Positions 35,879-45,176 of a stretch of DNA of 64,000 nucleotides are shown piece after piece. A program made the translations under genes and the position numbers. The stretch's first letter is position 1. Each line of letters starts with the position of its first letter. Location of the stretch: positions 992,001 through 1,056,000 of the forward strand of contig NZ_CP065053.1 in the NCBI RefSeq assembly GCF_015689335.1, in the 5' to 3' direction. The DNA is from Massilia antarctica (lineage in GTDB: Bacteria; Pseudomonadota; Gammaproteobacteria; Burkholderiales; Burkholderiaceae_D). Under the pieces are notes generated by a model that did no database searches, had not been told where the DNA came from, and worked only from the letters and a program-made list of their open reading frames with translations.

Positions 35879-37333
35879 ATGTTGAACCTGAAAGACCCGT
35901 CGCTGCTGCGGCAACAATGTTTTATCGATGGCGAATGGCGCGATGCGGACAATGCGGCCACCATCACGGTCACCAATCCGGCCACCGGCGAGACGCTCGG
36001 CACGGTGCCGCGCATGGGCGCGCTTGAAACCGCGCGCGCCATCGCGGCGGCCAACGCCGCCTGGCCGGCCTGGCGCAAGAAAAGCGCGCGCGAACGCAGC
36101 GTCATCCTGCGCGAATGGAACGATCTGATGATCGAGAACGCCGACGACCTGGCCCTGATCATGACGGCCGAACAGGGCAAGCCCTTGCTCGAATCGAAGG
36201 GCGAAATCGCCTACGCCGCCTCCTTCATCGAATGGTTTGCCGAGGAAGGCAAGCGCATCGAGGGCGATACCTTGCAGTCGCCCTGGGCCGACCGCCGCCT
36301 GGTGGTGACCAAGGAGCCGATCGGCGTGTGCGCGGCGATTACGCCGTGGAATTTTCCAGCGGCGATGATCACGCGCAAGGCCGGTCCCGCGCTGGCGGCC
36401 GGCTGCCCGATGGTGGTCAAGCCGGCCGAGCTGACCCCGTTCTCGGCCCTGGCCCTGGCCGAACTGGCCGCGCGCGCCGGCATGCCCAAGGGCGTGTTCA
36501 GCGTCGTCACGGGCGACTCCAGGGCGATCGGCGGCGAAATGACCGGCAATCCGCTGGTGCGCAAACTGACTTTCACCGGGTCGACCCAGGTCGGCCGGGT
36601 GCTGATGGAACAGTGCGCCCCGACCATCAAGAAACTATCCCTGGAACTGGGCGGCAACGCGCCCTTCATCGTGTTCGACGATGCCGACCTCGATGCGGCG
36701 GTCGAGGGCGCCATAGGGTCGAAGTACCGCAACGCCGGCCAGACCTGCGTGTGCGCCAATCGTCTGTATGTGCAGGATGGGGTGTACGAGCGCTTCGCCG
36801 AGAAGCTGGTGGCGGCGGTAGAAAAGCTCAAGGTCGGCAACGGCCAGGATATTGGTGTGACGCAAGGCCCGCTGATCGAGGAAAAGGCCGTGCAGAAGGT
36901 CGAGCAGCATATCGCCGACGCGCTGTCCAAAGGCGCACGCCTGCTTACCGGCGGCAAGCGCCATGCGCTGGGGCACAGTTTTTTCCAGCCGACCGTGATC
37001 GCCGACGTGACCTCGAACATGCAGGTGGCGAGCGAGGAAACCTTCGGCCCGCTGGCGCCGCTGTTCCGCTTCGATACCGAGGACGATGTCATCGCCATGG
37101 CCAACGATACCGAATTCGGGCTGGCTGCCTACTTTTACTCGCGCGACATCGGGCGCGTGTGGAGGGTGGCCGATGCCCTGGAGACCGGCATGGTCGGGGT
37201 CAACACGGGCCTGATTTCCACCGAAGTGGCGCCCTTCGGCGGCGTCAAGCAATCGGGACTGGGACGCGAAGGCTCGCGCTACGGCATCGACGACTATCTG
37301 GTGGTCAAGTACATCTGCATGGCCGGTATGTAA
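35879..37333 (+). CDS. gabD: Succinate-semialdehyde dehydrogenase
   Basis: A 484-residue aldehyde dehydrogenase of the GabD type: catalytic Cys290 in NAGQTCVCANR (with the second Cys used for redox control in some GabD), Glu256 in LSLELGGNAPF, and the typical C-terminal GLGREGSRYGIDDYL. It oxidises succinate semialdehyde to succinate, the last step after GABA transamination. Start ATG 35879 (MLNLKDPSLL). Divergent from the polyamine operon. A GABA transaminase is not in the window, though SpuC-like enzymes can sometimes act on GABA. Confidence 0.92.
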   Translation: MLNLKDPSLLRQQCFIDGEWRDADNAATITVTNPATGETLGTVPRMGALETARAIAAANAAWPAWRKKSARERSVILREWNDLMIENADDLALIMTAEQGKPLLESKGEIAYAASFIEWFAEEGKRIEGDTLQSPWADRRLVVTKEPIGVCAAITPWNFPAAMITRKAGPALAAGCPMVVKPAELTPFSALALAELAARAGMPKGVFSVVTGDSRAIGGEMTGNPLVRKLTFTGSTQVGRVLMEQCAPTIKKLSLELGGNAPFIVFDDADLDAAVEGAIGSKYRNAGQTCVCANRLYVQDGVYERFAEKLVAAVEKLKVGNGQDIGVTQGPLIEEKAVQKVEQHIADALSKGARLLTGGKRHALGHSFFQPTVIADVTSNMQVASEETFGPLAPLFRFDTEDDVIAMANDTEFGLAAYFYSRDIGRVWRVADALETGMVGVNTGLISTEVAPFGGVKQSGLGREGSRYGIDDYLVVKYICMAGM

Positions 37334-37347
37334 GCTTCCCGGCAGCC

Positions 37348-37369
37348 CCCGCCGGCTCAGTCCGGCGGG
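37348..37369. terminator. Hairpin between gabD and the MazG-like gene
   Basis: Perfect 8-bp stem CCCGCCGG / CCGGCGGG with a 6-base loop, 15 bp after gabD and spanning the end of the convergent gene. No T run, so termination strength is uncertain. Confidence 0.45.
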
Positions 37370-37725
37370 TATTCGTGGTATTTGCGCGCATCGCCGCGCA
37401 CCTTGTCGGCCGGGTACTTGGCGCGGTTGAGCGCCATTTTTTCTTCCACGGCCGCGCCCAGGTCGACATCGAGCTGGTCCGCCAGCAGCACCAGATAGAC
37501 CAGCACGTCGGCCATCTCGTGCCGCACTTGGGTCAACTTGTCCGCGCCCAGTTCTTCCTGCGTGCCCGTCTTGAGCCACTGGAAGTGTTCGAGCAGTTCG
37601 GCCGCCTCCACCGACAGTGCGGAAGACAGGTTCTTGGGCGTGTGGAACTGGCCCCAGTCGCGCTCGGCGACGAAGGTGCGCGCCACGGCGCGGATCTCAT
37701 GCAGGTGGTTGTTTTCGTAATTCAA
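37357..37725 (-). CDS. MazG-like nucleotide pyrophosphohydrolase
   Basis: A 122-residue all-alpha NTP pyrophosphohydrolase: SVEAAELLEHFQW and the later EMADVLVYLVLLADQL supply the EExxE and ExxD metal-binding motifs of the MazG/DCTPP1 group. It likely hydrolyses non-canonical or dCTP-type nucleotides to monophosphates. The start is TTG 37725, preceded by GGAG; the frame extends further, but that part has no family similarity. Convergent with gabD. Confidence 0.85.
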   Translation of the reverse strand: MNYENNHLHEIRAVARTFVAERDWGQFHTPKNLSSALSVEAAELLEHFQWLKTGTQEELGADKLTQVRHEMADVLVYLVLLADQLDVDLGAAVEEKMALNRAKYPADKVRGDARKYHEYPPD

Positions 37726-37897
37726 ATTTCTACTCCATTCAGGGTTTTCCACACGTGGCCGGGCGGGAGCGCATCGTGTTGCGTCTTTGCTGCAAGGTTC
37801 GGTTTGTGTATTTACCTTCCCCAAGACCAGATATGATGAACAGACAGAGCGCGGGCGCACTCTGTCACGCTACCCCATACGACCACAAGGAAAAAAC

Positions 37898-38656
37898 ATG
37901 ATCACACGCATGACCGTCGTTTCGCTGGCATTGGCCGCCCTGCTGCCACTGTCCGCCCAGGCCCAACATGCCAAGCACGAATGGACTTACACGGGCGCCA
38001 CGGGACCGGCGAAATGGGGCGGCATCAAGGCCGATTATGTGACCTGCAAGACGGGCCACCAGCAGTCGCCGATCGATATCCGCACCAAGGCGACCACCAA
38101 GGCCGAGCTCGATCCGATCAAATTCGAATACCAGCCTTCGCCGCTGAAAATCGTCGATAACGGTCACACGGTCCAGGTCAATTATGCACCGGGCAGCGGG
38201 ATGTCGATCGGTGGCGTGCGTCATGAATTGCTTCAGTTCCACTTCCATACGCCGAGCGAAGAGCTTATCAACGGCAAGTCGTATCCGCTCGGATTGCACC
38301 TGGTGCACAAGAATGCGGACAATAAACTGGCCGTGGTCGCGGTGCTGTTCAAGCTGGGCAAGGAAAACCCGGCGCTGACCAATATCTTCAACAATCTGCC
38401 CAAGCAAGCCGAAGTCGAGCAGGCCGTCGAGGGCGTCACGATCGACATGACGGCGGTTCTGCCGCCGACCCAGGGCTACTACAATTTCCCGGGTTCGCTG
38501 ACCACGCCGCCATGCAGCGAGGAAGCGAACTGGTTCGTACTCAAGACGCCGGTGGAAATCTCGAAATCGCAGTTGGCGCAGTTTCACAAGCTGTACAAGC
38601 ATAATGCGCGGCCCGTGCAGCATTTGAATGGGCGCGTGGTCAAGGAAAGCAAATAA
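37898..38656 (+). CDS. cah: Alpha-type carbonic anhydrase, periplasmic
   Basis: A 252-residue alpha carbonic anhydrase with a cleavable signal peptide (residues 1 to about 22). The zinc ligands are His115 and His117 in LLQFHFHTPSEE and His134 in GLHLVHK; QSPIDI and SLTTPPCSEEANWFVL are also diagnostic. It interconverts CO2 and bicarbonate in the periplasm. Start ATG 37898 follows AAGGAAAAAAC. A REP-like element and the convergent beta-type enzyme follow. Confidence 0.95.
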   Translation: MITRMTVVSLALAALLPLSAQAQHAKHEWTYTGATGPAKWGGIKADYVTCKTGHQQSPIDIRTKATTKAELDPIKFEYQPSPLKIVDNGHTVQVNYAPGSGMSIGGVRHELLQFHFHTPSEELINGKSYPLGLHLVHKNADNKLAVVAVLFKLGKENPALTNIFNNLPKQAEVEQAVEGVTIDMTAVLPPTQGYYNFPGSLTTPPCSEEANWFVLKTPVEISKSQLAQFHKLYKHNARPVQHLNGRVVKESK

Positions 38657-38675
38657 GGCCACTACCCTATAAACC

Positions 38676-38763
38676 GTCGCTCCCGCGCCGGCGGGAGTCC
38701 AATTTTTCCGCTCAGCCCCGGGCTACGGAGCGAACTTGGGCCCCCGCCTGCGCGGGGGCGACA
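38676..38763. repeat. REP-like inverted repeat pair
   Basis: Left copy GTCGCTCCCGCGCCGGCGGG (38676 onward, ending TCCAATT) and facing right copy (38734-38763, beginning ACTTGGGC) have the same layout and similar sequence as the pair at 19021-19108. It lies between two convergent genes and could also help termination. Confidence 0.75.
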
Positions 38764-38858
38764 TCAATACGCGGGGGCGGCGTCGATGCGGGGGCGCATG
38801 GTTTTCCGGTTAGCGCCATGACGGTCGCGACCGCCCAAGCTACATTGGGCGGTGGCCC

Positions 38859-39518
38859 TTATTCCTGATACTCCTGCAAGCGCGATGCCAGTTTCGGCGC
38901 CAATTCATCGGCGCTGCTCACGCTCATGCCCAGATCGCGCAGCAAGCCGTCGTGCAAGCCGTACACCCAGCCATGCACGGTCAGCGGCTGGCCGCGTTCC
39001 CACGCATCCTGCACCACCGTGGTCTGCGCGGTATTGACCACCTGCTCCGTCACATTCAGCTCGCACAAGCGGTCCGCGCGCGCGCGCGACGGCAAGGCAT
39101 CGCCCAGGTATTTGTCATGCTTTTGCTGCACATCCTGCACATGGCGCAGCCAGTTGTCGGCCAGGCCCACGCGCTTGTTGATCATGGCCGCATGCACACC
39201 CGAGCAGCCATAATGGCCGCAAATGATCACATGCTTGACCTTCAACACGTCGATGGCGAACTGCAGCACCGTCAGGCAATTCAGGTCGGAATGCACGACC
39301 ACGTTGGCGATATTGCGATGGACGAACAGTTCGCCCGGCGCCAGGCCCAGCAACTCGTTGGCCGGCACGCGGCTGTCGGAGCAGCCAATCCACAGATACT
39401 GCGGCGACTGCTGGGCGGTCAGGGCCTTGAAGAAATTTTCATCCTTGGCCACCATCGCCGCGGCCCAGTCGCGGTTGCGTTTGAATAGTGCGTCGATATC
39501 TTGTTGTACTGGAGTCAT
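38859..39518 (-). CDS. can: Beta-type carbonic anhydrase, cytoplasmic
   Basis: A 219-residue beta carbonic anhydrase, no signal peptide. The zinc site is Cys46, Asp48-Arg50 (GCSDSRVP), His102 and Cys105 (GHYGCSG). It supplies bicarbonate for carboxylases in the cytoplasm. It lies downstream of the dnaJ terminator on the same strand, so it probably has its own promoter. It is unrelated in fold to the alpha-type enzyme encoded opposite. Confidence 0.95.
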   Translation of the reverse strand: MTPVQQDIDALFKRNRDWAAAMVAKDENFFKALTAQQSPQYLWIGCSDSRVPANELLGLAPGELFVHRNIANVVVHSDLNCLTVLQFAIDVLKVKHVIICGHYGCSGVHAAMINKRVGLADNWLRHVQDVQQKHDKYLGDALPSRARADRLCELNVTEQVVNTAQTTVVQDAWERGQPLTVHGWVYGLHDGLLRDLGMSVSSADELAPKLASRLQEYQE

Positions 39519-39536
39519 GTCAGTCCTGTCTGTTCG

Positions 39537-39578
39537 AAAAAAAACCGCTGAGAGGCCCGTGGGCCCCGTTCAGCGGTT
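39537..39578 (-). terminator. Rho-independent terminator of dnaJ
   Basis: Stem AACCGCTGA (39543-39551) / TCAGCGGTT (39570-39578), with a smaller GGCCC/GGGCC stem in its loop, followed on the minus strand by eight T. It lies 29 bp after the dnaJ stop. Confidence 0.88.
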
Positions 39579-39607
39579 CGGATGAGAAGGCACGGCTTAC
39601 GCCCGCC

Positions 39608-40741
39608 TTATTCGAAAAAATCTTTCACCTTGTCCATCCAGCCCTTGCTTTGCGGGCTATGCTTGCCGCCGCCTTCGACCGTCAGGCGCTCGAATTCGCG
39701 CAGCAGGTCTTTTTGCTTGTCGGTCAGCTTGACCGGCGTTTCGACCGCCACGTGGCAGAACAGGTCGCCCGCGTAACCGGAGCGCATGCCCTTGATGCCT
39801 TTCGCTTTCAGGCGGAAAGTCTTGCCCGATTGCGTGCCTTCAGGAATCGTGAACGAGACCTTGCCGGACAGGGTAGGCACTTCGATTTCGCCGCCCAGGG
39901 TCGCCTTGACGAAGGAGATCGGCATTTCGCAATGCAGGTCGTCGCCTTCGCGCTGGAATACCGCGTGCGGCTTGATGTGCACTTCCACATACAGGTCGCC
40001 CGGGGGCCCGCCGTTGGTGCCCGGCTCGCCGCTACCCGTGAAACGGATGCGCATGCCGTTGTCGATACCGGCCGGAATATTCACTTCCAGGGTCTTGTTA
40101 CGCTTGATCCGGCCTTCGCCGCCGCACGGTGCGCACGGATCGGCAATGATCTTGCCGTTGCCATGGCACTTAGGGCAGGTCTGCTGGATGCTGAAAAAGC
40201 CTTGCTGCATGCGCACCTGGCCGTTGCCGCCGCAGGTGGTGCAGGTCACCGGCGAGGTGCCCGGCTTGGCGCCGCTGCCGTGGCAGGTGTCGCACTTTTC
40301 CCAGCTCGGCACGCGGATGTCTTGGGTATGGCCATGCGCCGCCTGCTCGAGCGTGATCTCAAGGTTGAAGCGCAAATCGGTGCCACGGTACACTTGCGGA
40401 CCGGAACTGCGTCCGCGCGCGCCACCGCCGAAAATATCGCCGAAAATATCGCCGAAACTGTCCGCGAAGCCGCCGGCACCGGCGCCGCCGAAGCCACCGC
40501 CGCCACCCATGTTCGGATCGACACCAGCGTGGCCGTAACGGTCGTACGCTTCGCGCTTTTCCGGATTGGTCAGCATTTCGTACGCTTCTTTGACTTCCTT
40601 GAACTTTTCTTCCGATTCCTTACTGTCCGGATTGCGGTCCGGATGGTATTTCATCGCAAGCTTGCGATACGACTTCTTGATCTCTTCCTCAGAAGCATTC
40701 TTGGCGACCCCGAGGATCTGGTAAAAATCACGCTTTGCCAT
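39608..40741 (-). CDS. dnaJ: Chaperone DnaJ
   Basis: A 377-residue type I J-protein: J domain (1-70) with the HPD motif in KYHPDRNPD, a Gly-rich linker (FGGAGAGGF region), four zinc-binding repeats ([32 protein letters not shown]) and a C-terminal client-binding domain. It delivers unfolded clients to DnaK and stimulates its ATPase. It is downstream of dnaK, but a strong hairpin/terminator lies between them, so dnaJ is probably expressed at a lower level by read-through. Confidence 0.98.
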   Translation of the reverse strand: MAKRDFYQILGVAKNASEEEIKKSYRKLAMKYHPDRNPDSKESEEKFKEVKEAYEMLTNPEKREAYDRYGHAGVDPNMGGGGGFGGAGAGGFADSFGDIFGDIFGGGARGRSSGPQVYRGTDLRFNLEITLEQAAHGHTQDIRVPSWEKCDTCHGSGAKPGTSPVTCTTCGGNGQVRMQQGFFSIQQTCPKCHGNGKIIADPCAPCGGEGRIKRNKTLEVNIPAGIDNGMRIRFTGSGEPGTNGGPPGDLYVEVHIKPHAVFQREGDDLHCEMPISFVKATLGGEIEVPTLSGKVSFTIPEGTQSGKTFRLKAKGIKGMRSGYAGDLFCHVAVETPVKLTDKQKDLLREFERLTVEGGGKHSPQSKGWMDKVKDFFE

Positions 40742-40784
40742 TTGTCGGCACCTTGCTGTCTAGCTACTACGCTACTGTTTATGC

Positions 40785-40811
40785 AAAAAACCGAGCCGCT
40801 GGGGGGCTCGG
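40785..40811 (-). terminator. Rho-independent terminator between dnaK and dnaJ
   Basis: Stem CCGAGCC (40791-40797) / GGCTCGG (40805-40811), loop of seven, then six T on the minus strand. It lies between dnaK and dnaJ and should attenuate dnaJ. Confidence 0.85.
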
Positions 40812-40834
40812 CTTGTCGTGGCCTTTGCTCGACC

Positions 40835-40867
40835 GGTACGCGCCGCCTGACTGCGGCGGCGCGTACC
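40835..40867 (-). other. Large hairpin just after dnaK
   Basis: A perfect 13-bp inverted repeat, GGTACGCGCCGCC-N7-GGCGGCGCGTACC, 12 bp after the dnaK stop and before the terminator. There is no T run. Probably an mRNA 3'-stabilising or processing structure. Confidence 0.7.
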
Positions 40868-40878
40868 TGGCGCCGGCA

Positions 40879-42819
<1,941 letters not shown>

Positions 42820-42858
42820 GATGTTTTCCTTTTAATTACTTAGTTTCAGATGACTTGA

Positions 42859-42886
42859 ATATGTGGAAAAACTGCGCGCTTTCAAG
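42859..42886 (-). promoter_or_regulatory. Heat-shock (sigma-32) promoter of dnaK
   Basis: On the minus strand CTTGAAA, 13 bases, then CCACATAT, close to the consensus CTTGAAA-N11-16-CCCCATNT. It lies 40 bp upstream of the dnaK start, between grpE and dnaK. Confidence 0.8.
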
Positions 42887-42910
42887 ACCTTGCAAGAGAG
42901 CACGCTGTAT

Positions 42911-43447
42911 TTATTTTGCTTGCGCTGCGGTAACGATGGCAGGACGCAACAAGCGGTCGGCGATCATATAGCCTTTTTGCAGCACGGTGACCACGGTATT
43001 GGCTTCCTGGTCGGCCGGAACCACGGCCACGGCCTGGTGTTTCATCGGGTCGAGCTTGTCGCCCTGGGCCGGCATGATTTCGACCAGCTTGTTCTTCTCG
43101 AACGCCGAGGTCAGCTGCTTGAGGGTCATTTCGACGCCTTCTTTCAGCGACTCGACCGATGGGGTTTCGACCTTGAGCGCCATTTCGAGGCTGTCGCGCA
43201 CCGGCACCATGGCTTCCGCAAAACTTTCGATGGCAAATTTATGGGCCTTGTTGACGTCTTCCTGGGCGCGGCGGCGGATATTCTCGCCTTCGGCCTTGGC
43301 GCGCATGAAGGCATCGTGCATTTCGGCCAGCTTGGCTTCGGTGGCGCTCAACTGCTCTTCGAGGCTCGGTTCGCCGTTGACCGGAGCTGCCGCCTGCACG
43401 GCGTCGTCGGATGGTTGTTGCACTTCCTGATTTTCTTGGTCTTGCAT
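42911..43447 (-). CDS. grpE: Nucleotide exchange factor GrpE
   Basis: A 178-residue GrpE: acidic, low-complexity N terminus ([11 protein letters not shown]), long coiled-coil helix ([35 protein letters not shown] region), then the beta-wing ending [17 protein letters not shown]. It releases ADP from DnaK. Start ATG 43447 has a GGAG site about eight bases upstream; the longer open frame is excluded because it contains the sigma-32 promoter. First gene of the chaperone cluster. Confidence 0.97.
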   Translation of the reverse strand: MQDQENQEVQQPSDDAVQAAAPVNGEPSLEEQLSATEAKLAEMHDAFMRAKAEGENIRRRAQEDVNKAHKFAIESFAEAMVPVRDSLEMALKVETPSVESLKEGVEMTLKQLTSAFEKNKLVEIMPAQGDKLDPMKHQAVAVVPADQEANTVVTVLQKGYMIADRLLRPAIVTAAQAK

Positions 43448-43515
43448 AGGAAAAACTCCTGGAATCAATGACTTAGCGATTTGTTTGACGTGTCTTGCTA
43501 ACCACACAGCCACCC

Positions 43516-43543
43516 AGATGGGGCTATAACCACCATTTTCAAG
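43516..43543 (-). promoter_or_regulatory. Heat-shock (sigma-32) promoter of grpE
   Basis: On the minus strand CTTGAAA, 13 bases, then CCCCATCT, a full match to the sigma-32 consensus at both elements, about 70 bp upstream of the grpE start. No CIRCE (HrcA) palindrome was seen nearby. Confidence 0.92.
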
Positions 43544-43689
43544 GGGAATCCTGCAGCGTTGCTTTTTCATCCAATGTTACAAATCTTACCAATCAGGAGA
43601 TTCATTTGAGGACGGCCGGGACTACCATGAAGTCATCCAGCTTGCACGCACAAAAACCGCTTGCGCGAAGCTGTTTCTGGGAGTTCGAC

Positions 43690-43791
43690 ATGAAGTTGCC
43701 GTTGATTGCCGCCAGCGTCGTTGCTTACACCGTGCTTGCGCTGGTCATGATCTGCTACGCCGGTCTGAGTGGGCACGGAACGCTATTTTAA
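43690..43791 (+). CDS. 33-residue single-helix membrane peptide
   Basis: MKLPLIAASVVAYTVL followed by a continued hydrophobic stretch and a short GLSGHGTLF tail. ATG 43690 has a GGGAG site about six bases upstream. The frame is open further back, but that part overlaps the grpE promoter. One transmembrane helix fills the peptide. A hairpin begins at its stop codon. It could be a real small membrane protein or chance; no homologue recognised. Confidence 0.4.
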   Translation: MKLPLIAASVVAYTVLALVMICYAGLSGHGTLF

Positions 43792-43812
43792 CAGGCGGCA
43801 ATTAGCGCCTGT
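43791..43812. terminator. Hairpin between the small ORF and hemH
   Basis: ACAGGCG (43791-43797) / CGCCTGT (43806-43812) with an 8-base loop, between convergent ends. On the minus strand it is followed by TTAAAATAG, a weak T/A tract, so it could serve hemH. Confidence 0.45.
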
Positions 43813-43841
43813 CAATTTCGCGCCCGTCGAGCGCGCGGGCC

Positions 43842-44948
43842 TCAGCTTGAGCCGAGCGCGGCGGCGCTGCGCCGTCCCGTTTCCTTGTCCTGTTTTTCGG
43901 CCGCGCGCTGCGCCGGCGTGGCTTTCGTGTTCCAGCCCAGCAGGTGCTGCTCGGTGATGTCGGCCAGGCCGGCGATCCAGCTGGGCGACTCGTTCAGACA
44001 AGCGATGTAGTGGAATTCGCGTCCGCCGGCCACCTCGAAATCGTGTTTCGCTTCCATCGCGATTTCTTCCAGGGTTTCCAGGCAGTCGCTGGTAAAGCCC
44101 GGGCAGATCAGGTCGACCCGTTTCAAGCCATCCTTGGCCATCTGCACCAGGGTCGGCGCCGTGTACGGCTGCAGCCACTCGGCCTTACCGAAGCGCGACT
44201 GGAAGGTGACCAGGTATTGCTCGCTTGAGAGGCCCAGCTTGCTTGCCAGCAGGCGCGCGCTCTTGTGGCACTCGCAGTGGTAGGGGTCGCCCAGCATCAG
44301 GGTGCGTTTCGGCACGCCGTGGAAACTCATCACCAGCTTGTCGCCGCGGCCATTGACTTTCCAGTGCGCCAGCACGGTATCGCGCAGGGCGTCGATGTAG
44401 CCGTCCTGGTCGTGGTAGTGCTTGATCATGCGCAGTTCGGGCACGTTGCGCACCCCGGCGTAATGGGCGAACACGGCGTCGCTGATGGAGCCGGTGGTGG
44501 TGCCCGAATACTGGGGGTAGGCCGGCAAGATCGCGATGCGGTCGCAGTTCTCGGCCTTGAGCTGGTCCAGCACTTCCGGGATCGAGGGCGAGCCGTAGCG
44601 CATCGCCATCACCACCTTCACCGAATCATGGCCGCGCTCGCCCAGCAGGCCGCGCAGCAGGATCGCCTGTTTCTGGGTGTGCACCTTCAGCGGCGAGCCT
44701 TCCTTGGTCCAGATCGACGCGTACTTGGCGGCCGATTTGCTGGAGCGGAACGGCAGGATAACCAGATGCAGGATCATCCACCAGATGGCGCGCGGGATTT
44801 CCACCACGCGCGGGTCCGACAGGAATTCCTTCAGGTAGCGCCGCACCGCCGGGGTGGTCGGCGCGTCTGGTGTGCCCAGGTTGACCAGCACCACGGCGTT
44901 GCGGGTGGGGGTGCCGTGGGTGAAGGGGGGTTCTTTGCGGAAGGGCAT
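43842..44948 (-). CDS. hemH: Ferrochelatase
   Basis: A 368-residue ferrochelatase that inserts Fe2+ into protoporphyrin IX, the last step of haem synthesis. Motifs: VLVNLGTPDAPTT at the N terminus, LPAYPQYSGTTTGS, VMSFHGVPKRTL (active-site His), CPGFTSDCLETLEEIAME. The C terminus carries an extra basic/Ala-rich tail (KETGRRSAAALGSS). The gene lies upstream of the grpE cluster on the same strand, separated by about 300 bp that contain the small ORF and the heat-shock promoter. Confidence 0.96.
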   Translation of the reverse strand: MPFRKEPPFTHGTPTRNAVVLVNLGTPDAPTTPAVRRYLKEFLSDPRVVEIPRAIWWMILHLVILPFRSSKSAAKYASIWTKEGSPLKVHTQKQAILLRGLLGERGHDSVKVVMAMRYGSPSIPEVLDQLKAENCDRIAILPAYPQYSGTTTGSISDAVFAHYAGVRNVPELRMIKHYHDQDGYIDALRDTVLAHWKVNGRGDKLVMSFHGVPKRTLMLGDPYHCECHKSARLLASKLGLSSEQYLVTFQSRFGKAEWLQPYTAPTLVQMAKDGLKRVDLICPGFTSDCLETLEEIAMEAKHDFEVAGGREFHYIACLNESPSWIAGLADITEQHLLGWNTKATPAQRAAEKQDKETGRRSAAALGSS

Positions 44949-45061
44949 GGGGAGCGGCGATCGTGAGCGGGCGAGCCGCTATTATAGGGTTCTGGGTTAA
45001 AGCCGAGCATTATTTAGGCCTGTTGAACCGGTTTTAGGTGGGTGTGACCCGGTGGAAAACT

Positions 45062-45156
45062 GACCGCCGACCGCCGAACTAAACTCCGTCGTTCCCGCCT
45101 TCGCGGGAACGACGGCTATACGGTCGGCGGTCGGCGGTCGGCGGTCGGCGGTCGGC
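45062..45156. repeat. REP-like hairpin flanked by a GGTCGGC heptad array
   Basis: The centre is a perfect 13-bp hairpin, CCGTCGTTCCCGC-CTTC-GCGGGAACGACGG (45086-45115). To its right are five tandem GGTCGGC units (45122-45156); to its left lies the inverted form GACCGCCGACCGCCGA (45062-45077). The whole block can fold as one large palindrome. It lies between recN and hemH and has the same core as the other REP-like elements. Confidence 0.85.
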
Positions 45157-45176
45157 GGCTGATCATACTTTGCAAC

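Noticed and set aside
37726..37860. N-terminal extension of the MazG-like protein
   Set aside because: Low similarity to the family and no ribosome site; TTG 37725 with GGAG fits the normal family length.
43448..43570. Longer N terminus for grpE
   Set aside because: It would include the sigma-32 promoter, and the GGAG site favours ATG 43447.
42820..43690. CIRCE operator (TTAGCACTC-N9-GAGTGCTAA) near grpE/dnaK
   Set aside because: Looked for and not found; hrcA is also absent from the window.
45086..45156. Short regular repeats as a CRISPR array
   Set aside because: Units are 7 bp with no spacers and no cas genes; it is a tandem repeat beside a REP hairpin.
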